Source of the DNA: UMGS902 sp045538895 | GTDB lineage: Bacteria > Bacillota > Clostridia > Oscillospirales > CAG-272 | Assembly (NCBI GenBank): GCA_045538895.1 | Contig: JAZQEH010000035.1 | Location: 1-56,605, forward strand | DNA: 56,605 bases | Direction of reading: 5' to 3' | The notes under the pieces: model-generated | Databases searched by the model: none | Told to the model about the DNA's origin: nothing | What the model saw: the letters and a program-made list of their open reading frames with translations, nothing else | Part shown: positions 50,607 to 56,605 of the stretch, one piece after another | How the letters are laid out: the number at the start of each line of letters is the position of its first letter | Position numbering within the stretch: the stretch's first letter is position 1 | Program-made: the position numbers and the translations under genes

Positions 50607-51140
50607 CCTATCTATCTTTCGTATCAGTGCCGCAATAGGCAAAATCAAAAACGACGCCGCAAAATTGCCTGCCGCATGTATCAGGTCATATGGCAGTCCC
50701 GCTACAATCCATGCCGCAATTTTTGACAGCTCAAAGCTTTTCATAAACACAAACGCCTGCCACGGTGCATACAGTGTGCCGAAAAGCAAGCCGAACAGTG
50801 TGCAGATTACGGTGTAGCAAAGCTGCTGTTTGCCACGTGATAGCGAGCGTGGCACTGCCATGGTGCAGAGCCAGCAAAGCGGAAATATGTAAAAATACGG
50901 CACCATTGTCATAATACCCCATTTAAGGGTGTCAAGCACAAGATAGATGACGAGCGGGAAAATCGCTTTTTTGCGGTAAACAACCGTATATGTCATGAGC
51001 AACATTGTTACGGGATGTATGTTAGGCACCGCTTCAAGCAGAGTTTTGCTTGCAAGCATAATGGCACCGAGCAGGGCAAAAACTGCAATCTCATGCGTGG
51101 TGAGCCGCTTTTTATCAGAACTTTTCAAAGCGTAGTTCAA
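50604..51140 (-). CDS. ECF transporter substrate-binding (S) component, probably cobalamin-type
   Basis: 178 aa, about five or six membrane helices (FALLGAIMLASKTLLEAVPN, VTMLLMTYTVVYRKKAIFPL, WGIMTMVPYFYIFPLCWLCT). S components bind a vitamin and join a shared energising module encoded elsewhere. It overlaps the DUF4430 lipoprotein gene, and both lie under a cobalamin riboswitch, so a cobalamin or corrinoid is the probable substrate. No ECF ATPase or T component is in the window. Confidence 0.75.
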   Translation of the reverse strand: MNYALKSSDKKRLTTHEIAVFALLGAIMLASKTLLEAVPNIHPVTMLLMTYTVVYRKKAIFPLVIYLVLDTLKWGIMTMVPYFYIFPLCWLCTMAVPRSLSRGKQQLCYTVICTLFGLLFGTLYAPWQAFVFMKSFELSKIAAWIVAGLPYDLIHAAGNFAASFLILPIAALIRKIDR

Positions 51141-51549
51141 CCTCTTTTATGTCGCTGCACTTTATCTGGTCAATTCCCGTCATGGCATATTCGCCGTCAA
51201 CGTATATTGCCCAATACGAGGAGTCAGCACCAAAGTCAACGGTAACTCCGCACACGGTTTCAACGGTAAGGCCGAACTGTCCCACCTCGCCGTCGATTAG
51301 TTCAAGGGCGGTGAGTGCCTCGCCAACAGTCTGGGCATCGGTTGAAACCTCATAAACCTTTTCGGTCTTGTCCTCAAAGGTGGCAACAAACACAAATGTG
51401 TTTGCACCGTCGCCGATTTTTTCAATGTTTTCGCCGCGGTCAACCGTGTAGGTTTCCTCAGGTGCACCGCATCCGACAAATACCGCCGCCACAAGCAGTA
51501 AAAGTGTCAAAGCAAGCGAAATACGAACAAATAAATTATTCTTTTTCAT
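51115..51549 (-). CDS. DUF4430 lipoprotein, transcobalamin-like
   Basis: 144 aa. Lipobox AVFVGCG (Cys near residue 27), then a DUF4430 domain (DAQTVGEALTALELIDGEVG; VTVDFGADSSYWAIYVDGEY), the fold shared with the C-terminal part of animal transcobalamin. Members capture cobalamin outside the cell. It is the first gene after the cobalamin riboswitch and overlaps the S component by 26 bases. Confidence 0.85.
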   Translation of the reverse strand: MKKNNLFVRISLALTLLLLVAAVFVGCGAPEETYTVDRGENIEKIGDGANTFVFVATFEDKTEKVYEVSTDAQTVGEALTALELIDGEVGQFGLTVETVCGVTVDFGADSSYWAIYVDGEYAMTGIDQIKCSDIKEVELRFEKF

Positions 51550-51567
51550 GTTTTTTCCTCACTTTAA

Positions 51568-51776
51568 TGAATGTTGTCGCTTCATCCTGAAAAGGCACTC
51601 GCAAAGGATGAATTTGATTTCGAGTATTCCGACTTGTCATATGCTGCAAAATGCCTTCTCGGAAAAACCAATGACCGTGTTATAGTACACGTACCGTGCG
51701 TGGCAACACGGCAATTTTGCAAAAAATGACTTACGGCGGCGTGCCCGTGCAGGATTTTCACCTGCTTCCTCTTTAT
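51568..51776 (-). ncRNA. Cobalamin riboswitch
   Basis: On the minus strand the leader contains GGAAGCAGGTGAAAATCCTG followed by CACGGGCACGCCGCCGTAAG, the conserved core of the cobalamin riboswitch, and further on AAGTCGGAATACTCG and AGGATGAAGCG. A 7-bp TTCATCC / GGATGAA pairing lies near the 3' end, before the lipoprotein RBS (GTGAGG). It would lower expression of the two uptake genes when cobalamin is present. Confidence 0.85.
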
Positions 51777-51787
51777 CTGCTGATGCT

Positions 51788-51816
51788 ATTATAGCAAAAT
51801 GCGGTTGCTTTTGCAA
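51788..51816 (-). promoter_or_regulatory. Promoter of the cobalamin riboswitch transcript
   Basis: Minus strand TTGCAA (51811-51816), 17-bp spacer, TATAAT (51788-51793). The -35 box lies within the terminator of the upstream operon. Confidence 0.75.
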
Positions 51817-51823
51817 CCGCATT
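51799..51823 (-). terminator. Terminator of the DUF5685 operon
   Basis: AATGCGGTTGC / GCAACCGCATT stem with a TTTT loop, directly after the membrane protein gene on the minus strand. Confidence 0.75.
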
Positions 51824-52329
51824 TAAAACTTAATTTTAAGCATTTTACGCCATTTGAATACGTAGACACGCAAAAGTCTTGTCAGCGCGAAGTCATACAC
51901 CACAAATACGATGTTGGCAAGCACCAGCACCATGATCTCAAACCATAGTGCCTCAGTCATTACGTATCGCACCAGAAGGAGCATCGCAAAGGTGCATACG
52001 TTGAGTAGCAGAATTTTAAGCACAAGACAGAGCATGCCACGGAACTTCTGCTCGAAAAATGCCTTTGCCATGGGGTAAAAGCCTAAGAATCCGACAAACA
52101 TTATCGCCGCATACTTCATCGGCAGAATCAGCAGAGAAAGCACACCTATTGTGGCATAGGTTAAAAATGCGTATTTCATACCAAGCTCTACGAGTACAAG
52201 CAAAACGCACATTGAGGCAAGTGCCGCAGTTGATAAGTCCAGCACCTCAAGGGCAGAGCCGATATACATAATAGCAACCGCAAGTGCTGAAAGCACCGCA
52301 GAAAAGGTGAGTTTTTTTGTGTTTTTCAT
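51823..52329 (-). CDS. Integral membrane protein, ECF S-component-like
   Basis: 168 aa from the ATG at 52329, which overlaps the preceding stop (TGATG); the longer frame lies inside the J-protein gene. Five hydrophobic segments (TFSAVLSALAVAIMYIGSAL; FLTYATIGVLSLLILPMKYA; LVLKILLLNVCTFAMLLLVR). The opening resembles ECF S components or DUF2232-like proteins, but no substrate motif is visible. It is the last gene of the DUF5685/J-domain operon. Confidence 0.65.
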   Translation of the reverse strand: MKNTKKLTFSAVLSALAVAIMYIGSALEVLDLSTAALASMCVLLVLVELGMKYAFLTYATIGVLSLLILPMKYAAIMFVGFLGFYPMAKAFFEQKFRGMLCLVLKILLLNVCTFAMLLLVRYVMTEALWFEIMVLVLANIVFVVYDFALTRLLRVYVFKWRKMLKIKF

Positions 52330-52955
52330 CAGCAACAGCTTATAAGGTCGCCGCCCATGCACTCGCAACAGCAGTCCGCACAAATGAGCTGAGAACAGCA
52401 GTCGCAATCGCAAAAGCAGGGGACACAGCCTCCGCATTCATCGTTTGCCTTGTTTGTGTAACTCTGCGACATTTTTTCAACCTGAAGACGTGCGTTGCGG
52501 TATTCCTGATTGTTAGGATCCATGCTGCATGCCGTGTCAAAATGCTTTGTCGCATCGTGATACCAGCCACGGCGAAGAAGAATGCAGCCGCTTAAAAAGT
52601 GCCATTCTGCATCGCGGGAAGCGGCAGGGACTTTGGAAAGCTCTGCCTCTGCCGCACTGTAGCGACCTGTGTTGATCATGCGGCGGATTTCAGCAAAATT
52701 CGTGCCTGTGCCGTAGTCATATGACGAGCCACCGTAGGATGAAGAGCTGTATGACGAGCCGTTTGCACGCATTTCCTTGATGGCATCGTATGCTTCGTTT
52801 ATCTGCTGCATCTTGGCATTTGCCATTTCTTTAAGCCCGTCGTCCATGTATTTGTCGGGGTGATATTTTTTTGCAAGCGAGCGGTATGCTTCCTTGATTT
52901 CGTCATCGGTAGCATTTTCGCTTACGCCTAAAACTTCATATGGATTTCTGTTCAA
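52329..52955 (-). CDS. J-domain protein with TPR-like middle and Cys-rich tail
   Basis: 208 aa. Residues 1-65 are a J domain (YEVLGVSENATDDEIKEAYR, KKYHPDK with the HPD motif), which stimulates Hsp70. Then a Ser/Tyr linker and a TPR-like helical part (AAEAELSKVPAASRDAEWHF, GWYHDATKHFDTACSMDPNN). The last 35 residues are extremely Cys-rich (CGGCVPCFCDCDCC and CADCCCEC), suggesting metal or redox binding. Overlaps DUF5685 by 20 bases. Confidence 0.88.
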   Translation of the reverse strand: MNRNPYEVLGVSENATDDEIKEAYRSLAKKYHPDKYMDDGLKEMANAKMQQINEAYDAIKEMRANGSSYSSSSYGGSSYDYGTGTNFAEIRRMINTGRYSAAEAELSKVPAASRDAEWHFLSGCILLRRGWYHDATKHFDTACSMDPNNQEYRNARLQVEKMSQSYTNKANDECGGCVPCFCDCDCCSQLICADCCCECMGGDLISCC

Positions 52956-53802
52956 CTTTTTTCTCCTGTTTTTCGTTCAATGCCCTATGCACGGCATCTG
53001 GCATTCCGAGATAGATGATGTTTTTGATTATTTTAACGAGTTCACCGTCGTCTATCAGGTCAATAGCCGCCGCAAGTGCGGTGAGGTCGTATTTCATAGA
53101 CATTTCGATGATGTTTTTTTGATTTTGTCCGATTTCACCGCCATAGAGCAGTAAAAACGGGTTGTATGAGCCGCTTTTTTTGTCCTTTGCAATGTCGTCG
53201 GCGGCATCAACGGCATAAATAAACCTGCCCGTGCGGAAGCCGATTTCTCTTGCAAGTGTTGCGTTATCACCGTCAAAGCCGAAGGCAAAAACGTCGGATA
53301 GCAGTTTGCCGAAAAGCTCGGCAGGTGCGTCAACGCTTTGCAGCTTCTGCGACTCGATTTCTGAAAGCTCTTTCAGCCTTAACTCGATGCTTGCGTATAA
53401 CTCGTCAAGCTTTGCTCTGCGTTTTGAAGCGGAGAAAAACGGCTTCAGCAGTTTTTTTATGAAACGTTTGAAGCCCTTTTCATCGGCAAGGTCATCGCAA
53501 ACCTTGCCATAGTTTAAAAGTGCGCTTACCTTTGCCGCATATTTCAGTTCGTCATCGCTCTGCACAACAAGCCTTTTGCGAAAGGGGTGAAGCAGGCAAA
53601 AGCCTTTTTTCACGGTAGACTTTTTGCCGAGTATCGCCATGCGTACAAGATATAGGAAAACCATGTCATAGGATAGCGTAAGCCGTGAGCATTGCCCTGT
53701 GCATCTGCCCATTTCCTTGCAAAGGCCGCAATATGCCGCACGGTAAAATGTGTCCTGCCGTACGGTTAAATCATCCCGCCTTGCTTTTACGTATCCGAAC
53801 AT
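52936..53802 (-). CDS. DUF5685 protein, isoprenoid-synthase-like helical fold
   Basis: 288 aa, all-helical. N-terminal Cys motif (YCGLCKEMGRCTGQCSRLT), and an acidic segment AVDAADDIAKDKKSGSYNPF that resembles the second Asp-rich motif of squalene-synthase-type enzymes. The family (DUF5685) is frequent in Clostridia, typically coded next to a J-domain protein as here. Its reaction is unknown. First gene of a three-gene operon with overlapping ends. Confidence 0.75.
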   Translation of the reverse strand: MFGYVKARRDDLTVRQDTFYRAAYCGLCKEMGRCTGQCSRLTLSYDMVFLYLVRMAILGKKSTVKKGFCLLHPFRKRLVVQSDDELKYAAKVSALLNYGKVCDDLADEKGFKRFIKKLLKPFFSASKRRAKLDELYASIELRLKELSEIESQKLQSVDAPAELFGKLLSDVFAFGFDGDNATLAREIGFRTGRFIYAVDAADDIAKDKKSGSYNPFLLLYGGEIGQNQKNIIEMSMKYDLTALAAAIDLIDDGELVKIIKNIIYLGMPDAVHRALNEKQEKKVEQKSI

Positions 53803-53907
53803 GACGCTCTCCTTTCAATGTGCAGTTATAATTATAATACACCAATATGGGAGTTTTAGCAAGTGATAAGCGAAAACTTTCACATGAAGTTCTTGTTTTA
53901 AGGGTGT

Positions 53908-54056
53908 GAATTAATGTTTATGTAATGGTAACGCACCAACCATGGTAGGGGACGGCGCCTTCGACGTCCCGCATGCACAAAGACAAAACGGGATGTCCAG
54001 GGGGCCATCCCCTACCGGTTTGTGGTTTCCCATTTGCTCCCATAAACAATAATTTA
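53908..54056. repeat. Palindromic repeat element H
   Basis: Left end GAATTAATGTTTA (53908-53920), right end TAAACAATAATTTA (54043-54056), preceded by CTCCCA. The core is a different one: GGTAGGGGACGGCGCC, ACGTCCCGC, and its closing GGGGCCATCCCCTACC. Same ends as B, C, E and G but another core. Confidence 0.8.
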
Positions 54057-54064
54057 TATTGCGT

Positions 54065-54104
54065 AAACAAAACAAAAAACCATCGCATGGCGATGGTTTT
54101 TTGC
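54065..54104 (-). terminator. Terminator after the XRE gene
   Basis: AAAACCATCGC, loop ATG, GCGATGGTTTTT at about 54075-54103, downstream of the minus-strand gene. Confidence 0.8.
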
Positions 54105-54108
54105 TTCG

Positions 54109-54336
54109 TCAATCTCTGAAATCGAAGAGTTCTTTCGGGGTTATTTCCAAAACTTCACATAACTTGAAAATGACATCAAATGAAACACCTACGTTTCCAA
54201 GCTCTATTGCACTGATGTGACTGCGGTCAATATCAACTTCTTCTGCAAGCTGGAGCTGTGTAAGTTTCTTTCTTTTTCTGTAATATACAACGTTAAGACC
54301 GAATTTTTCATACTTATCTTTGTATTCCGCTTTCAC
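54109..54336 (-). CDS. Small XRE-family regulator
   Basis: 75 aa, almost only an HTH: VVYYRKRKKLTQLQLAEEVD, IDRSHISAIELGNVGVSFDV, then FKLCEVLEITPKELFDF. It is divergent from the LRR-dockerin gene and may regulate it. No sensor domain is present. Confidence 0.88.
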   Translation of the reverse strand: MKAEYKDKYEKFGLNVVYYRKRKKLTQLQLAEEVDIDRSHISAIELGNVGVSFDVIFKLCEVLEITPKELFDFRD

Positions 54337-54409
54337 GCATCATCACCTCTACTAATATTGTATAGATTGCATGACAGTTTATAAACCTTGTGTAAATGTC
54401 GTAATGTTA

Positions 54410-54438
54410 TTGACACAAGTCGTTTTATATGGTATAAT
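54410..54438 (+). promoter_or_regulatory. Consensus promoter of the LRR-dockerin gene
   Basis: TTGACA (54410-54415), 17-bp spacer, TATAAT (54433-54438): a perfect vegetative promoter. Confidence 0.85.
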
Positions 54439-54503
54439 TTTTATACTTGCACTTGTATTCGTAATATATTAGAATTATTTATATAAGGAAAGGTGATTTG
54501 CAT

Positions 54504-56366
54504 ATGAAAAAAAGTATTATCATTTTTTGCGGAGTCTTAATTGTGGCTCTGCTTTGTGCGTTTTCGGTATCCGCCGAAACCGTTATCGGTGAGTGCGGGT
54601 ATTATACAGAGTATGAGCTTGATACCGAAACCGGTGAGCTGACCATTTGGGGTGACGGCGATATCGAACATGGAAACGGATGGATATTTTACGATGATAT
54701 TATCACCTCGGTTGTGATAGAAAAAGGCGTAACCGGTATAGCGGACATGGTATTTTCTTATTTGAGTTCACTTACTACCGTAACTATTGCCGATAGCGTA
54801 GCATGGATAGGTGAAGATGCTTTCAGTAATTGTGAAAGCCTGACAAAAATCACTATTCCGGATAGTGTTACGGAAATAGGCGACTATGCGTTTGAGAGTT
54901 GCACAGGGCTTGAAAACGTTGTTGACGGGGTAGTATATATCAAGACTAATGCAAATCCGTATTTTTTGTTGAATGATATAGAAGACTGGTCAATTTCTTC
55001 TTTAAATATTCCCGAAAGCACGAGATTTGTTACGGATTATGCAGTGCAGTTGTTGCCGCTTACATATGTGGAAGAAATTAACGTTGCCGACGGAAATATG
55101 CGTTATGCTTCCTTTGACGGCATTTTGTTTAACAAGGATAAAACTCAACTCATATGTTATCCTGCGTGTAAATCAGGAAATGAGTATATTGTTCCTGACA
55201 GTGTCACAAGCCTTGGAACATATGCGTTTGAGGGTTGCTGGGAACTGCAGAATATAACCCTTACGGATAATATTATTTCTATAGGCGACCATGCCTTTTA
55301 TGATAGCGGAATTTTAAGCATAACCATACCGAAAAACGTCACTACTCTTTACGGCAGTACTTTCTCGGAGTGCAACGAGTTGACTGAAATACTGGTTGCC
55401 GAAGATAATATGCATTTTATGGATGATGACGGCATTTTATACAGCAAGGATAAGAGCGTTATTGTATGCTTCCCGAAAAATCATAGTGCAAACGCTTTCT
55501 CTGTACCCGACGGAATTGTGAAAATCGGAGACAGTGCATTTGCATATTGCGACAAGCTTACCGATGTGCAAATTCCGCAGAGCGTAACTGCAATAGGAGA
55601 ATATGCATTTTTACGTTGCATAGGTTTGAAAAGTATTGAATTACCGACAAGTGTTTCAACTATAGGGCAATCTGCTTTCAGCAGATGTACAGGAATAACA
55701 GAATTTGTTATTCCAAATCCTGTTTCAATTATAGAAAGCTTTACTTTTTGGGGATGCGACAGTTTAACGAAAATAACCATACCGGATAGCATAACAGAAA
55801 TAAATACTTGTGCTTTTATGGATTGTATAAAGCTTGATGGAGTTATATTGCCCGCTGGATTGACAACCCTCAAAAGCAATGCGTTTAAGGGCTGTGAAAG
55901 TTTGACGGAAATAACAATTCCGGGCGGTGTAGATACTATTTCCGGCTTTGCTTTTGGGAACTGCTCTTCCTTAAAAAAGGTTGTGATATGCGATGGCGTA
56001 AGCAGCATAAATCCTATGGCTTTTTCCGATTGCTCAAATCTATCAAGCGTGACTGTTCCGCAAAGCGTCGCTTCTATAAGTATTTTTGCGTTTAACGGTT
56101 GTTCGGACAGCCTTACGATTCGTTGTTATAAGGACTCGAAAGCAGAAACTTTTGCAAACAGAAACGGAATCGGCGTTATTTATCTTGACGATATCGTGTC
56201 AACGCAAGGAGATGTTGACGGTGACGGTGTGATTGATGTTTTTGATGTTCTTGCTTCGATTAAAGCAATTCTTAACGGTATAGCCCTTAATGAAGCAGAT
56301 ATGGACGGTGACAGCAAAGTTACTTTAATTGACATTATTCGCATACTTAAAGCAATAACGATATAA
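54504..56366 (+). CDS. Secreted BspA-type leucine-rich-repeat protein with dockerin
   Basis: 620 aa from ATG 54504 (AAGGAAAGG at 54484-54492). Signal peptide (residues 1-25), then about a dozen BspA-type LRR units of the form LTKITIPDSVTEIGDYAFES, and a C-terminal dockerin with two full calcium loops (GDVDGDGVIDVFDVLASIKA and DMDGDSKVTLIDIIRILKA). Such proteins bind surfaces or glycans and would dock onto a cohesin-bearing scaffold. None is visible here. The codons are more A/T-ending than in the ARH genes. Confidence 0.9.
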   Translation: MKKSIIIFCGVLIVALLCAFSVSAETVIGECGYYTEYELDTETGELTIWGDGDIEHGNGWIFYDDIITSVVIEKGVTGIADMVFSYLSSLTTVTIADSVAWIGEDAFSNCESLTKITIPDSVTEIGDYAFESCTGLENVVDGVVYIKTNANPYFLLNDIEDWSISSLNIPESTRFVTDYAVQLLPLTYVEEINVADGNMRYASFDGILFNKDKTQLICYPACKSGNEYIVPDSVTSLGTYAFEGCWELQNITLTDNIISIGDHAFYDSGILSITIPKNVTTLYGSTFSECNELTEILVAEDNMHFMDDDGILYSKDKSVIVCFPKNHSANAFSVPDGIVKIGDSAFAYCDKLTDVQIPQSVTAIGEYAFLRCIGLKSIELPTSVSTIGQSAFSRCTGITEFVIPNPVSIIESFTFWGCDSLTKITIPDSITEINTCAFMDCIKLDGVILPAGLTTLKSNAFKGCESLTEITIPGGVDTISGFAFGNCSSLKKVVICDGVSSINPMAFSDCSNLSSVTVPQSVASISIFAFNGCSDSLTIRCYKDSKAETFANRNGIGVIYLDDIVSTQGDVDGDGVIDVFDVLASIKAILNGIALNEADMDGDSKVTLIDIIRILKAITI

Positions 56367-56368
56367 CA

Positions 56369-56401
56369 GAAAGGATAGCTCGACCGAGCTATCCTTTTTT
56401 G
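56369..56401 (+). terminator. Terminator after the LRR-dockerin gene
   Basis: AAAGGATAGCTCG, loop AC, CGAGCTATCCTTTTTT. Confidence 0.9.
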
Positions 56402-56477
56402 GTGCAGGTGAAAACGTCTTGCTAACGCAAGCCATAATCTATTTGCTGACGCAAATAGACTTCACGCTACACGGACA

Positions 56478-56514
56478 AAAGCAAAAAGCACTCCAATCGG
56501 AGTGCTTTTGCTTT
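56478..56514 (-). terminator. Terminator of the tRNA-Leu transcript
   Basis: AAAAGCAAAAAGCACTCC, loop AATC, GGAGTGCTTTTGCTTTT, directly downstream of the tRNA on the minus strand. The stretch 56402-56477 holds two small hairpins (CTTGCTAACGCAAG; CTATTTG-CTGA-CGCAAATAG) and no gene. Confidence 0.8.
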
Positions 56515-56601
56515 TGGTGCAGGTGAAGGGACTTGAACCCATATGAAGTTGCCCTCACTAGAACCTGAATCTAGCGCGTCTGCCAATTCCGCCACACCTG
56601 C
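56515..56601 (-). tRNA. tRNA-Leu (anticodon CAG)
   Basis: 87 nt on the minus strand including an encoded CCA. Acceptor arm GCAGGTG / CACCTGC, D arm GGCGGAATTGGCAGACGC, anticodon stem CTAGA-TTCAGGT-TCTAG with CAG in the middle of the loop, a long variable arm (TGAGGGCAACTTCAT) typical of leucine tRNA and T arm GGGTTCAAGTCCC. Confidence 0.96.
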
Positions 56602-56605
56602 ATAT

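Overview
The window looks like chromosomal DNA of an anaerobic, endospore-forming Clostridia bacterium, most likely an uncultured gut lineage near the Oscillospirales. The sporulation and division block mazG-hup-rqcP-yabP-yabQ-divIC, spoVS beside rny-ymdB, AbrB-type regulators, dockerin and SLH surface proteins and consensus TTGaca-N17-TATAAT promoters all point that way. The organism assignment is inference; no rRNA gene is present.

Layout. 1-4226: housekeeping and sporulation genes, then a fumarase alpha subunit and a phosphopantetheinyl transferase. 4281-5189: a divergent XRE regulator and SLOG-fold gene sharing a pair of operator-like palindromes. 5744-17590: an intact-looking short-tailed (podovirus-like) phage structural and lysis cluster with no visible integrase, repressor or replication genes. 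17600-17885: an array of ten mini-hairpins. 17991-23920: a MacAB-type efflux operon followed by an SLH surface protein. 24085-40675: an AraC regulator, a DUF6259 putative glycosidase, a lone solute-binding lipoprotein and three large secreted proteins. Two of these carry an ADP-ribosylglycohydrolase-like (ARH) domain, and all three share a secreted N-terminal module but carry different C-terminal or internal modules (SLH, dockerin, copper-amine-oxidase-like stalk). A PrsW protease and a small lipoprotein lie among them. 40712-50421: a DUF6062 protein, an OGG1-like glycosylase, an ABC exporter with a DUF1854 partner, AbrB, SpoVS, YmdB, RNase Y, pyridoxal kinase and a DUF1538 remnant. 50604-53802: a cobalamin-riboswitch-controlled uptake pair and a DUF5685/J-domain/membrane protein operon. 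54109-56601: an XRE regulator, a leucine-rich-repeat dockerin protein and tRNA-Leu(CAG).

Scattered through the intergenic spaces are palindromic elements of 110-400 bp. Several unrelated core types are enclosed by the same 14-bp terminal inverted repeat (TAAATTAATGTTTA ... TAAACAATAATTTA), which suggests one family of mobile or recombining ends carrying different palindromic cargo.

The most interesting parts are the phage-like cluster, which may be a domesticated or gene-transfer-agent-like particle; the surface ARH/beta-module protein set; the shared-end repeat family; and the mini-hairpin array. All functions are read from sequence motifs by eye; no database search was run.
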